From NCBI GenBank assembly GCA_035544955.1, contig DASZZN010000051.1, positions 90,061-154,060 on the forward strand: DNA of 64,000 nucleotides, read 5' to 3'. Below, piece after piece: positions 52,036 through 60,753 of this stretch. Source of the DNA: Candidatus Dormiibacterota bacterium. Lineage in GTDB: Bacteria; Chloroflexota; Dormibacteria; CF-121. Position numbers and translations under genes: made by a program. A model generated the notes under the pieces. That model saw only the letters and a program-made list of their open reading frames with translations. It was not told the origin of the DNA and did no database searches. Positions within the stretch are counted from its first letter, which is position 1, and every line of letters starts with the position of its first letter.

Positions 52036-54578
52036 TTCGGTCCCAACTGCTTCCTCACGTAGTCCTGCACCGACTTGAATGCGTCCTCGACGCGATTGGG
52101 ATCGATGCCGCCGCCCTGGCCAACGGGGCCACGGCCTCCCCCCTTCCCCCCGGCCACCTGGCGGAAGGCCTGGATCAGATCGTTCGCCGGAAGCCGTTCG
52201 GCCAGCGGGCTTGCCACCTTGATCGCAAAGTTGCGACCGCCGACGATGATCGCGACCCCGTTGCCATTGGCGCGGTTCAGTGCCTGGTCGGCGAAGACCA
52301 GCAGGTCCTTTTCCTGCTCGTCGACCCGCTGCAGCATCAGGCGCACTCCGTCGACGTCGGCTTCTTCCAGCTGGGCACCCCCGCCCGCCGCGAGGCGCTG
52401 GCGGAGGTTTGCGGATTCCTTCTCGAGGCGTTTGACCTCTGCCTGCAAGGCTGCGACCCGAGCCGGTAGCTCTGATGGCCCCGTTCGCAGCGCGTCGCCC
52501 AACTCGCGAAGCACGCGTTCGTCGTTCCGGATCTGCTGCTCGGCCGCGGCGCCGGACCGCATCTCGATTCGACGAACGCCCGCGCCAATGCTGCGGTCGC
52601 TGGATATCGACGCGATGCCGATTTCACCACTCCGCTCGACGTGCGTGCCACCGCAGAGCTCGCGGGCCCAATCGCCGAAGGAGACCACTCGAACCCGTTC
52701 GCCGTACTTCTCGTCGAACAGCGCCACCGCCCCGGTCGCAATCGCCTGCTCGAGCGGAAGCTCCTCGACACGGCGGACGAGGTTGGCGCGGATCTTCTCA
52801 TTCAATAAGGCGGAGACGCGGTCGACTTCTTCTGGCGTCAACGCCCGAGAGAAGCGGAAGTCGAAGGTCGCATAGTCGGGCTGAACCGAGGAGCCGGCCT
52901 GGACGGCCTGTTCGCCCAGCACGTCCCTCAACGCCCGGTGCAGTAGGTGGGTGGCTGAATGATGCCGTGCCACGGCCTGTCGACGTGGGGCATCAACCGT
53001 TGCCCGGACACGATCGCCGGGCTTCAGCCGGTCAGGCCGCATCTCGACTCGATGCCGGATCGCCTCACCTTGCGGCTGCACGTCGACAACGCGAACCTTC
53101 GTCCCGCTCCAGCTGAGCGAGCCGGTGTCGGCCGTCTGCCCGCCGCGCTCCGCGTAAAAGGGCGTTTCCTCGAGAAACACGTCGGCGCGCTCCGGTTCGC
53201 CGACCACCGGAAAGACCTCGGTGACGACTGTCTCCGTTTCCAGCTGGTCGTAGCCGACGAACCGGCTGGCACTTCCAGCCAGCGGGGCGGTGAACCCCCC
53301 GGTTGCGACCCGGCTGCGGTCACGCTGGCCCTGCATCAGCGCGGCCACGGCTTCCAGGTCGACCTCCACGCCTCGTTCCTCGGCCAGCTCGGCCGTGAGT
53401 TCGATCGGGAAGCCGAGCGTGTCATGGAGGTAGAACACTTCTTGGGGGTTAAGGGTTCCGCGCTCCAGTAAAGGCTGCAGGCGCTCCATCCCCTGGCGCA
53501 GCGCGACGCCAAACCGCTCCTCCTCCGACCTGACCACCTCGGTGATCCGGTCGGCCTGCGTCCTGACCTCGGGGTATACGGGCCCCAGCAGGCGGGCGAC
53601 GATGGGCACACCCGACGACAGGTGAACGGCCGGCCCGAGCCGGCGGGCATGGACCATGCCTCGCCGGACCAGACGCCGCAGGACATAGCCCCGCCCGTCA
53701 TTGGCCGGTATCACTCCGTCGGCCAGCAGCATGGTGCTGCCGCGGGCATGGTCGGCGAGCACGCGAAACGAGACGTCGGTCTCCGGATTTGTCCCATAGG
53801 TTTTGCCCGCTTCTTGCGCAAAGTGCTGGATCAATGGCTGGAACGGATCGGTGTCGAAGAGCGACCGCTTCTGATTGACGACCGACGTGATGCGCTCGAG
53901 ACCCATGCCCGTGTCAATGCCCTTCTTGGGAAGCGGGGTTCGGACACCCGCCTCGTCCCGGTTCCACGTAATGAAGACCAGGTTCCAGATCTCGAGAAAG
54001 CGATCGCAATACTCGCAGTTCGGCCCGCAGTCCGGCCGGCCACAGCTGTATTGCTCGCCCCAGTCGTAGTGGATCTCGGAGTCTGGTCCGCAGGGGCCGG
54101 TGGGACCCGCGGCCCAGAAGTTGTACTCGTCACCAAAGCGCCGAATCCGCTCGGGCGGGATGCCGGTCTTCTTCCAGATCTCGAAGCTCTCGTCATCGTC
54201 GTTGTGAATCCCGGCCCAGAGCCGCTCCTTTTCGAGCTTCAGGTCTTTGGTCAGGAATTCGTACGCGTAGGGAATGGCCTTCTCCTTGAAGTAGTCGCCG
54301 AAAGAGAAGTTGCCCAGCATCTCGAAAAAGGTGAGGTGATGGCCATCGTGGCCCACCACGTCGATGTCGACTGAGCGGAAGACCTTCTGACAGGTGGTGG
54401 CACGCGGGTAGGGCGGACGAGCCTGGCCCAGAAAGTACGGCTTGAACTGCACCATGCCGGCGCTGGTGAACAGGAGCGTAGGATCGCCGAACGGGATCAG
54501 GGAGGAGCTCGGTAACACCTTGTGGTCCCGCTCTTTGAAGACGTTGAGAAAACGCTGGCGGATGTCCGCGCTCGTCAT
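52032..54578 (-). CDS. alaS: Alanyl-tRNA synthetase
   Basis: AlaRS charges tRNA-Ala and edits Ser/Gly mischarges. The 848-residue protein has class II motifs (SADIRQRFLNVFKERDHKV, FLGQARPPYPRATTCQKVFR), the editing domain with HHSATHLLHRALR and ELCGGTHVERSG zinc ligands, a coiled-coil and a C-terminal DHHA1-like domain (GGKGGGRGPVGQGGG). The length is normal. The start is ATG 54578. Confidence 0.97.
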   Translation of the reverse strand: MTSADIRQRFLNVFKERDHKVLPSSSLIPFGDPTLLFTSAGMVQFKPYFLGQARPPYPRATTCQKVFRSVDIDVVGHDGHHLTFFEMLGNFSFGDYFKEKAIPYAYEFLTKDLKLEKERLWAGIHNDDDESFEIWKKTGIPPERIRRFGDEYNFWAAGPTGPCGPDSEIHYDWGEQYSCGRPDCGPNCEYCDRFLEIWNLVFITWNRDEAGVRTPLPKKGIDTGMGLERITSVVNQKRSLFDTDPFQPLIQHFAQEAGKTYGTNPETDVSFRVLADHARGSTMLLADGVIPANDGRGYVLRRLVRRGMVHARRLGPAVHLSSGVPIVARLLGPVYPEVRTQADRITEVVRSEEERFGVALRQGMERLQPLLERGTLNPQEVFYLHDTLGFPIELTAELAEERGVEVDLEAVAALMQGQRDRSRVATGGFTAPLAGSASRFVGYDQLETETVVTEVFPVVGEPERADVFLEETPFYAERGGQTADTGSLSWSGTKVRVVDVQPQGEAIRHRVEMRPDRLKPGDRVRATVDAPRRQAVARHHSATHLLHRALRDVLGEQAVQAGSSVQPDYATFDFRFSRALTPEEVDRVSALLNEKIRANLVRRVEELPLEQAIATGAVALFDEKYGERVRVVSFGDWARELCGGTHVERSGEIGIASISSDRSIGAGVRRIEMRSGAAAEQQIRNDERVLRELGDALRTGPSELPARVAALQAEVKRLEKESANLRQRLAAGGGAQLEEADVDGVRLMLQRVDEQEKDLLVFADQALNRANGNGVAIIVGGRNFAIKVASPLAERLPANDLIQAFRQVAGGKGGGRGPVGQGGGIDPNRVEDAFKSVQDYVRKQLGPK

Positions 54579-54599
54579 ATCTGGCCTGCGCGCTTACTC

Positions 54600-54622
54600 A
54601 TTGTACTGAGTTCGAATTCAGT
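54600..54622 (-). promoter_or_regulatory. Candidate alaS promoter with an overlapping palindrome
   Basis: TACAAT (54605-54600) is a fair -10 element 21 bases before the alaS ATG. Directly upstream, 54605-54622 holds an 18-base palindrome with two mismatched positions (ACTGAGTTCGAATTCAGT on the plus strand). The palindrome fills the space between the -10 and the place where a -35 would sit, and no consensus -35 is present. This is the layout of an operator or an activator site, but no regulator can be named. Confidence 0.4.
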
Positions 54623-54660
54623 CGGGGATCCTTACCCGACGCCCGGCGTTACCAATGGCG

Positions 54661-55455
54661 CTAGCTGGAGACGGGCATCTCCCGCTTCAGTTGCTCGACG
54701 GCGGCCCGTTGCAGCCGCGAAACGTGCATCTGCGAGATGCCAAGCCGCTTTGCAACTTCCGCCTGGGGCAGCTCATCGACGAAGCGTAGATACATGATGC
54801 GCCGCTCGCGCGGCGTCAGGTGGCGCATCGCCTGGTCGAGCAGATCCTGCAGCTCCACCTTGTCGAGGTTCTCGTCTTCTCGCCCGAGACGTTCAGTTAG
54901 TTGAAGGCCGTCGTCGTCCTTGGGTGCAGGTCCGGTCGACTCGAACGGGATGGTACGCTGCGCGGGGCTCGCCTCCATCGCTTCCAGCACGTCTTCCGGT
55001 GGCAGCTCGAGCTCTTTGGCGATCTCGTTCACGGACGGCTGGCGACCGAGTTTCGCTTGCAGCCGCTGCGACGCGACATCGGCGCGCTGCATCGTTTCCT
55101 GGAGCCGGCGTGGCACCTTGACCGCCCAGCTCTTGTCCCGGAAGTAACGCTTGATTTCGCCAACGATGGTGGGCGTGGCGAAGGTCGAAAACTCCAGGCC
55201 GCGCTGCGGCTCGAAGCGCTCGATTGCCGCGAGCAGGCCAATGTAGCCGACCTGGACGATGTCCTCGAGCGGCTCGCCCCGGTTGCTGAATTTCTTGGCT
55301 AGGAAGATGACCAGGTTGTTGAACAGCTCAACAAGCTGCTGGCGGACCTCGGGGTCCTTCGTTTTCTGATACTGGAGGAACAGACGGCGAACGAGCTCTC
55401 GATTGGGTCGGACGGTGGGGCGCGAAGACGCTGGCGGGTCTACTCGATCAGGTAT
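54661..55455 (-). CDS. SigB/SigF/SigG-type RNA polymerase sigma factor, apparent ATA start
   Basis: This is a group 3 sigma factor of about 264 residues. Region 2 is complete (EDIVQVGYIGLLAAIERFEP, GLEFSTFATPTIVGEIKRYF, RDKSWAVKVPRRLQE), followed by region 3 (RQPSVNEIAKELELPPEDVL) and region 4 (LTPRERRIMYLRFVDELPQ, AEVAKRLGISQMHVSRLQR). The first ATG, GTG or TTG in frame (GTG 55116) lies after region 2. Upstream codons are open to a TGA within the anti-sigma gene and include none of the three starts. ATA at 55455 has GAGG eight bases upstream. CTG further in is an alternative. It overlaps the RsbW-like gene by 16 bases. Confidence 0.9.
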   Translation of the reverse strand: MPDRVDPPASSRPTVRPNRELVRRLFLQYQKTKDPEVRQQLVELFNNLVIFLAKKFSNRGEPLEDIVQVGYIGLLAAIERFEPQRGLEFSTFATPTIVGEIKRYFRDKSWAVKVPRRLQETMQRADVASQRLQAKLGRQPSVNEIAKELELPPEDVLEAMEASPAQRTIPFESTGPAPKDDDGLQLTERLGREDENLDKVELQDLLDQAMRHLTPRERRIMYLRFVDELPQAEVAKRLGISQMHVSRLQRAAVEQLKREMPVSS

Positions 55456-55925
55456 TTGACCATCCTCATCCGCAGGCTGCCCGTCTGGTCATCCACCTGG
55501 TAGCGGAGCTCATCGACGAACAGCCGGATCATGTTCAAACCAATGGTTTCATAGTCGAGCTCCGCCTCGTGGCGGGTGCGGCGCACGGTCGGCTGCTCCA
55601 CCGCGCGCGGCGGTACGCTCCGCACCTCGACCTCGAGCCGCCGGGGCCGGCTCTTGAAGATCAATTTCAGCTGTCCGTTGCCACTCCCCCACTGTTGGGC
55701 GGCGGCGGCGCAGGCACTCTCGCAGGCCTGAGTGATGGCGATGTTCAGGTCGTCGATTTCCTGCACCGAGAACCCGACGACGAGACCCAGGGAGGCGGCG
55801 GCCCGCTTGGCGACGACGATGTAGTCGGGGACGGCCGGGAGCTTCAGTTCGGTGACGTAAGCGCTCGTGGTGGGCGCCTCGTGGCCAGTTGTCGCGGGCT
55901 GGTGGCGAAGTCGGTTTTCCCTCAT
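55440..55925 (-). CDS. RsbW/SpoIIAB-like anti-sigma protein with degenerate ATP site
   Basis: The 161-residue protein has the length and position of an anti-sigma serine kinase of the GHKL fold, directly upstream of a SigB-type sigma gene. The helix that should carry the catalytic Glu and Mg-binding Asn (EAxxNA; E46 and N50 in SpoIIAB) reads ITQACESACAAA, so Gln66 and Ser70 replace them. The later G-rich ATP lid motif is missing; only the final GLNMIRLFVDELRY helix is recognisable. It may bind sigma without kinase activity. ATG at 55925 overlaps the DUF948 stop. No rsbV gene is adjacent. Confidence 0.7.
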   Translation of the reverse strand: MRENRLRHQPATTGHEAPTTSAYVTELKLPAVPDYIVVAKRAAASLGLVVGFSVQEIDDLNIAITQACESACAAAAQQWGSGNGQLKLIFKSRPRRLEVEVRSVPPRAVEQPTVRRTRHEAELDYETIGLNMIRLFVDELRYQVDDQTGSLRMRMVKYLIE

Positions 55926-56266
55926 GCTTCCTCCCGGTGCTGGCCGGCTGGTGATCTGCGACGGCGGCCGATTCCCCCAAGGGTGTCGCGCACGCGATCG
56001 CGCCAACCGGTGATCGCAGCACCGGTGGCGTTCATCGCCCGGTCGGCGGCCGTGAACTTGTCGTTGACGCCGCTAACCATGTCATCGATTTGCTGCAGGC
56101 TGTGCCGCAGCTCAGGGAGCGCCAACCGGGCCTCGTCGAGCGTCAGCGTCAGGATGGCCTCGATTGTCCGAAGGCTGCGCGTCATGTTCAGAAGGATGAA
56201 GGAGGCAAAGATGCTGAGCAGGAGAAACCCAATGCCGACCAGCAGCACGCCGACTTGCCACACCAT
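55922..56266 (-). CDS. DUF948-like membrane-anchored protein
   Basis: This 114-residue protein has an N-terminal membrane helix (WQVGVLLVGIGFLLLSIFA) followed by an amphipathic helical region (SLRTIEAILTLTLDEARLAL, LRHSLQQIDDMVSGVND) and a basic tail. It resembles DUF948/YtxG-like general stress proteins. In several Gram-positive genomes such proteins sit near SigB modules, as here. ATG 56266 has GGAG six bases upstream; a GTG three bases earlier is possible. Confidence 0.7.
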   Translation of the reverse strand: MVWQVGVLLVGIGFLLLSIFASFILLNMTRSLRTIEAILTLTLDEARLALPELRHSLQQIDDMVSGVNDKFTAADRAMNATGAAITGWRDRVRDTLGGIGRRRRSPAGQHREEA

Positions 56267-56353
56267 CACGAACTCCTCTCGAGCTCCCCACTCGCGCGAT
56301 ATTGCCGTTGTTCTACCTCATTCGGGAGGTCGCCAAACGTGGCCGGGCGCGGT

Positions 56354-56626
56354 CTAGGCCGGCTGAGCACGCCGCACCCACGCCGTGACCGCCCATTGCA
56401 AGATGGCCAGCACCACCAGATCGTTGAGCGGGTGCAGCTCGCCAATGGCGAGCGGGGCACCCACGCCGGCCAGCCCTGCCGCCTCCCCGACGAGCACGGC
56501 CAGCGCGCTCAGACCCAGGCGGACCAGGTAGTGCGGCGCCCGTGGCGCCACCAGGTAGGCGAGCTGTGTGCCCAGCAGGATGACGAGCGTAGCCAGCACG
56601 AACACGGGCGGGATCGGCACAGGCAA
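56354..56626 (-). CDS. Small membrane protein, function unknown
   Basis: The 90-residue protein has three hydrophobic segments (PPVFVLATLVILLGTQLAYLV, LVRLGLSALAVLVGEAAGLA, LNDLVVLAILQWAVTAWV). I recognise no family. It starts at TTG 56626 and is followed 87 bases later by the DUF948, anti-sigma and sigma genes, so it may be the first gene of that unit. It has no visible catalytic motif. Confidence 0.5.
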   Translation of the reverse strand: MPVPIPPVFVLATLVILLGTQLAYLVAPRAPHYLVRLGLSALAVLVGEAAGLAGVGAPLAIGELHPLNDLVVLAILQWAVTAWVRRAQPA

Positions 56627-56656
56627 CCCGGCGAGTGTATCAGCCTCCGGACGGCT

Positions 56657-56697
56657 TGAAAAACGAAAGAGGCCCGGCCGGCTGGCCGAGCCTCTCT
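56657..56697 (-). terminator. Intrinsic terminator after the secreted-protein gene
   Basis: On the minus strand AGAGGCTCGGCC (56695-56684), a four-base loop and GGCCGGGCCTCT (56679-56668) form a 12-bp stem with one G-U pair, followed by TTCGTTTTTC. It lies 14 bases past the stop of the secreted-protein gene (56712) and upstream of the small membrane protein gene. Confidence 0.8.
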
Positions 56698-56711
56698 ATC
56701 GAGGTTTCCTT

Positions 56712-57563
56712 CTAGTCGTTGTGCTGGTGCTGATCGCTGTTTTTCTTCGCGTCGGTCTTCTTGACGACCGGCTTGGTCGTGGTCTTGTCGTCTTTCTTGT
56801 CGGCCTCGCGGTCGTCCTTGTCGGCCGCGTTGCTGTCGTCCTTCTCGACCTTGGTTTTCTTGTCGGTATTCTTATGATCGCCGTCGTGGTTGCCACCGCC
56901 GGTCGGCGGTTTCACAACTGGGGGTGCCGGCGGCGTGAAGTCCGCGGTCAGGCCGGCGAGGTCCATCTGCAGCGAACCCCATCCGTTGGTATCGGTCACG
57001 GTCACGGTGGTCAGCGTCTTCCCGGTAGTCGCGACCGGGATCGTCAGCATGTCCAGGACGGCGGTCCCGCCACCCATCGACGGCTGGGCCGTGGTGGTCC
57101 ACACCGGAGCGGCTGCCGCGTCGGTCAGCGTGTTCACGACACCGGCGGCACCGGTGCGCCACTCGCGCAGGTTCGCGCCGATGACGAGGTCCGTGCTCTG
57201 GGTCGTCGCGTCACTGAAGGTCAGCACCACAGTGCCCACGACGCTGCCCGCGTACCAGTTGTACGTGTTGGCGGTATTGAGCAGCAGGTAGACGGCTTTG
57301 GCGTTCTGGTACGAACCCGTGAAGGTCGCGGTGCCACCGTTGAGCAGCTTGACCGCGTTTCCGCTGGTCATGTCAAAGGTGTGGCCGCCCAGCGCCGCCT
57401 GGCCGGTCGGAGTCGTGCTGTAGTACCCGCTCAGCGAGAGCGTGGCCTGCGTGCCCAGGGCGACGGGTGCGTCTTGTGCATGGCCAAGAATGCTCGAAGC
57501 AGCGATCAAACTGGAAGCGAGAATGAGTCCTGTCGTCGATTTGGTGAAGAGGGCGGCGTTCAT
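56712..57563 (-). CDS. Secreted protein with beta-sandwich-like domain and Lys/Asp-rich tail
   Basis: The 283-residue protein begins with a signal peptide (residues 1-29, cleavage after GHAQ-like ILGHA). The middle 160 residues are rich in Thr/Gly/Val beta strands (SLSGYYSTTPTGQAALGG, VLTFSDATTQSTDLVIGANL, REWRTGAAGVVNTLTD, TVTVTDTNGWGSLQMDLAGL). A hydrophilic tail of about 60 residues follows (KKTKVEKDD, DREADKKDDK, DQHQHND). It may bind polysaccharide or a surface. I cannot name its family. It is flanked by aspS and a terminator and has its own short leader region. Confidence 0.6.
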   Translation of the reverse strand: MNAALFTKSTTGLILASSLIAASSILGHAQDAPVALGTQATLSLSGYYSTTPTGQAALGGHTFDMTSGNAVKLLNGGTATFTGSYQNAKAVYLLLNTANTYNWYAGSVVGTVVLTFSDATTQSTDLVIGANLREWRTGAAGVVNTLTDAAAAPVWTTTAQPSMGGGTAVLDMLTIPVATTGKTLTTVTVTDTNGWGSLQMDLAGLTADFTPPAPPVVKPPTGGGNHDGDHKNTDKKTKVEKDDSNAADKDDREADKKDDKTTTKPVVKKTDAKKNSDQHQHND

Positions 57564-57662
57564 GGACCCTACTGTATGTTCCGTACCTTACGCCCGCGGT
57601 GGCGCCGATCTTGCATTGCGTGACGAGGCCGCAAAAGGCCCGTTACCGTTTCGAACCGGACG

Positions 57663-59438
57663 TTACCGGGAGGGTTTCAACGGCGGCCGAACCAATTCGA
57701 GGCCGAGTTCACGGAGTTGTTTCGGATCCGCAGGAGCCGGCGCATCGGTCATTAACTCTTCCGCCTGCTGGTTCTTGGGAAAGGCGATCACTTCCCGGAT
57801 CGTTTCCTGGCCGGCCGCCAGCATGACGACGCGATCGAGGCCGTAGGCGAATCCGCCGTGCGGCGGCGCGCCGTAGCGGAACGCCGTCAGGAGAAAGCCA
57901 AAGCGCTTCTCCGCCTCCTCGCGCGAGATCCCCAGACCCTGGAAGACGCGTTGCTGCAACTCCGGGTCGTGGATTCGGATGCTGCCCGAGCCGAGCTCGG
58001 TACCGTTCAGCACCAGGTCGTAGCTACGGGCGTGCACCTTGAGCGGGTCGCTGGCTAGGAGCTCGAGGTCCTGGGGCCTTGGCGCGGTGAACGGATGGTG
58101 GGCGGCCGTGATCTCGCCGGTTTCCTTGCTGCGCTCGAATAGCGGAAAGTCCGTGACCCAGACAAATTCGAAGACCCCCTCCTTCACCAGGTCCAGCATG
58201 CGAGCCGCGGCTTTGCGGACGGCTCCCAGCGAGGCCGACGCCACCTCCACTTGATCGGCCACGGCGACGACCACGTCGCCCAGCTCGGCGTGGGTCGCCT
58301 CTTGCAACTGGGTGAGCGCTCGCTCGTCGAAGAACTTCGCGATCGGCGAACGCCAGCCGCCGGCGTCCCGGTGCCAGAACGCCAGCCCCTTCGCGCCTTC
58401 CGCGCGGGCGACCTCGGTGAGCGCGTCGATCTCCTTTCCACCGACGGCCCGCGGGATCCGCAGACCGCGGACGACACCGCCGGCATCGAGCGCCTGGCGA
58501 AAGATCTTGAATTCCGTCCCGCCGAAGATCGAGGACAACTCTTGAATCTCGAGACCGTAGCGCAGGTCGGGCTTGTCGACGCCGTAGCGCAATATGGCTT
58601 CGGCGTGCGTGATGCGCCGGATCGGTGTCGGCACGGCGACGCCCAGCACCTTCTGCCAGACGTGGGCGAAGGACCGTTCGATGACATCGAGGACGTCGTC
58701 CTCGCCGACGAACGACATCTCGAGGTCCAACTGTGTGAACTCCGGTTGGCGATCCGCCCGCTGGTCTTCGTCGCGGTAGCAGCGGACGATCTGGAAGTAC
58801 CGATCCATGCCGGCCACCATCAGCAACTGCTTGTAGAGCTGCGGCGACTGCGCCAGGGCGTAGACGTGGCCTGGCTTCAGCCGGCTTGGGACGAGGAAGT
58901 CGCGAGCGCCCTCGGGTGTGCTCCGGATCAACACTGGAGTCTCGATCTCGAGAAAACCCTCGGCGTCGAGGAAGTCGCGGATCGCTTTGGTCATCCGGTG
59001 CCGGAGCTGCAAGTTCCGGGCCATCCTCGTCCGGCGCAGGTCCAGGTAGCGATAGCGAAGCCGCACCTGCTCGTCGACCGGGCTGTCTTCGTTGACGGCG
59101 AAGGGCGGCGGCTGCGCGCGGTTGAGGATGGTCACGGCACGCGCGTCGACCTCGACCTCACCCGTCGCCAGCTCCTTGTTTTCGGTTCCTGGTGGGCGCC
59201 GCTGGACGGGGCCCTTCACGTGGATCACCGATTCCGGTCGGAGCTCACCCCCGAGGGCGTGGGCCTGCGCGTTGGCGGGGTCAAACTTCACCTGGACGAT
59301 TCCGCTGCGATCCCGCAGATCGATGAAGATCAGGCCACCCAGGTCGCGCCGCCGGTGAACCCAGCCGTACACGTCGACGTCGCGTCCAACCTGCTCCGAT
59401 CGGATGGCCCCGGCCGGAATGCGCGGGGTCAGGCTCAC
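57663..59438 (-). CDS. aspS: Aspartyl-tRNA synthetase, bacterial type
   Basis: AspRS charges tRNA-Asp. The 591-residue protein has the N-terminal OB fold (VGRDVDVYGWVHRRRDLGGLIFID), motif 2 (RDEDQRADRQPEFTQLDLEMSF), a bacterial GAD insertion domain (about 300-410) and motif 3 (GGFAYGLDRVVMLAAG). GTG at 59438 overlaps the hisS stop as GTGA. The hisS-aspS pair is common in Gram-positive bacteria. Whether it also charges tRNA-Asn cannot be told here. Confidence 0.96.
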   Translation of the reverse strand: MSLTPRIPAGAIRSEQVGRDVDVYGWVHRRRDLGGLIFIDLRDRSGIVQVKFDPANAQAHALGGELRPESVIHVKGPVQRRPPGTENKELATGEVEVDARAVTILNRAQPPPFAVNEDSPVDEQVRLRYRYLDLRRTRMARNLQLRHRMTKAIRDFLDAEGFLEIETPVLIRSTPEGARDFLVPSRLKPGHVYALAQSPQLYKQLLMVAGMDRYFQIVRCYRDEDQRADRQPEFTQLDLEMSFVGEDDVLDVIERSFAHVWQKVLGVAVPTPIRRITHAEAILRYGVDKPDLRYGLEIQELSSIFGGTEFKIFRQALDAGGVVRGLRIPRAVGGKEIDALTEVARAEGAKGLAFWHRDAGGWRSPIAKFFDERALTQLQEATHAELGDVVVAVADQVEVASASLGAVRKAAARMLDLVKEGVFEFVWVTDFPLFERSKETGEITAAHHPFTAPRPQDLELLASDPLKVHARSYDLVLNGTELGSGSIRIHDPELQQRVFQGLGISREEAEKRFGFLLTAFRYGAPPHGGFAYGLDRVVMLAAGQETIREVIAFPKNQQAEELMTDAPAPADPKQLRELGLELVRPPLKPSR

Positions 59439-60706
59439 CCGCCGCCCAACATCTGGCTGATCGCGGACAGCAGGTCGCGTTCCGCGACACTCGTCTGCGT
59501 CTTTTCCTGCATGTTGCGGATCACGACCTGGTTTTTCTCACGCTCCTCGGGACCGACCAGCAGCGCCAGGCGGGCGCCTCGCCTCGCCGCCTTGCGCAGC
59601 TTGGCGTCCAGGCGCGCCGGCCCGGGGTCGAAGACGACACTGATCCGGCGGGCCCTCAACGTCGATGCCAGGTGGAACACGTACGACTCATCGCGCGCCT
59701 CGAGCGCCACGGCATAGACATCCGGGACCGGTGGCGTGAGCGGCTTGCTCTGCTTGAGCACCGTAGCGGTCCGCTCCATCCCCATGGCAAAGCCCACCCC
59801 AGGTGTCGACCGGTAGCCCAACGCGGCGGCCAGTCCATCGTAGCGGCCGCCGCCTCCCAACGAGTTCTGCGCCCCGCCCAGGCTTTCGTGCTGGTACTCG
59901 AAAACCGTCCGGGTGTAGTAGTCGAGACCACGCACCAGATTGGAATTGAGCTCGAAGGGGATCTCTTCGGTGGCCAATGCCTCCTTGACGACGAGAAACG
60001 CCTCGGCGCAAGGCGCGCAGAGATGATCGACGATGCGCGGCGCATTGCGCTTCAGCGGTTCGTCTTGCGGATCCTTGGAGTCGAAGAGCCGGAGCGGGTT
60101 CTTCTCGAAGCGCGCCTGACTCTCTTCGCTCAGCTTCGCCAGGTGCGGCCGGTAATACTCGCGCAGGAGTTCCCGGTAGGCCGGCCGGCAGACCTCGTCG
60201 CCAATGCTGTTGAGGTGGAGACTCACGCCTCCAATGTCCAGCGCGGCAAACCAATCCCAGCCAAGCACGATGGCTTCCACGTCGAGCAGCGGGTTCCCAT
60301 CACCGATGGATTCGATCCCAAACTGATGGAATTCGTGAAACCGCCCGGCCTGCGGGCGTTCGGAGCGAAAATACGGGCCCATGTAGTAGAGCCTCACCGG
60401 CTGCGGCTCCAACTGCATCCCGGCATCGAAGTAGGCGCGGACGATGGGGGCCGTTCCCTCCGGCCGGAGCGTTAGCGAACGTCCGCCGCGATCGGTGAAG
60501 GTAAACATCTCTTTGCTCACGATGTCGCTACCTTCACCCACGCCGCGGACAAACAAGTCGGTCGTTTCGAAGATCGGCGTCTCGATGCGCTGGTACCCGA
60601 ATCGCCCTGCGACAACCTTTGCAGCAGCCTCCAACACATCCCAGTACGGCTGGTCCGCGGGCAAGAGATCCTGCGTGCCGCGAGGACGTTGTGCGATCGG
60701 AGCCAT
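59435..60706 (-). CDS. hisS: Histidyl-tRNA synthetase
   Basis: HisRS charges tRNA-His. The 423-residue protein has PRGTQDLLPADQPYWDVLE at the start, motif 2 (RLYYMGPYFRSERPQAGRFHE), FHQFGIESIGDGNP, the histidine signatures LVRGLDYYTRTVFE and GGGGRYDGLA, and a C-terminal anticodon domain (VYAVALEARDESYVF). ATG start at 60706. It leads the hisS-aspS unit. Confidence 0.96.
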   Translation of the reverse strand: MAPIAQRPRGTQDLLPADQPYWDVLEAAAKVVAGRFGYQRIETPIFETTDLFVRGVGEGSDIVSKEMFTFTDRGGRSLTLRPEGTAPIVRAYFDAGMQLEPQPVRLYYMGPYFRSERPQAGRFHEFHQFGIESIGDGNPLLDVEAIVLGWDWFAALDIGGVSLHLNSIGDEVCRPAYRELLREYYRPHLAKLSEESQARFEKNPLRLFDSKDPQDEPLKRNAPRIVDHLCAPCAEAFLVVKEALATEEIPFELNSNLVRGLDYYTRTVFEYQHESLGGAQNSLGGGGRYDGLAAALGYRSTPGVGFAMGMERTATVLKQSKPLTPPVPDVYAVALEARDESYVFHLASTLRARRISVVFDPGPARLDAKLRKAARRGARLALLVGPEEREKNQVVIRNMQEKTQTSVAERDLLSAISQMLGGG

Positions 60707-60753
60707 GGCCTCGAAGCTTAGCGAATGGCTTTGAGCGGTTTCGCGGGCGCTGG

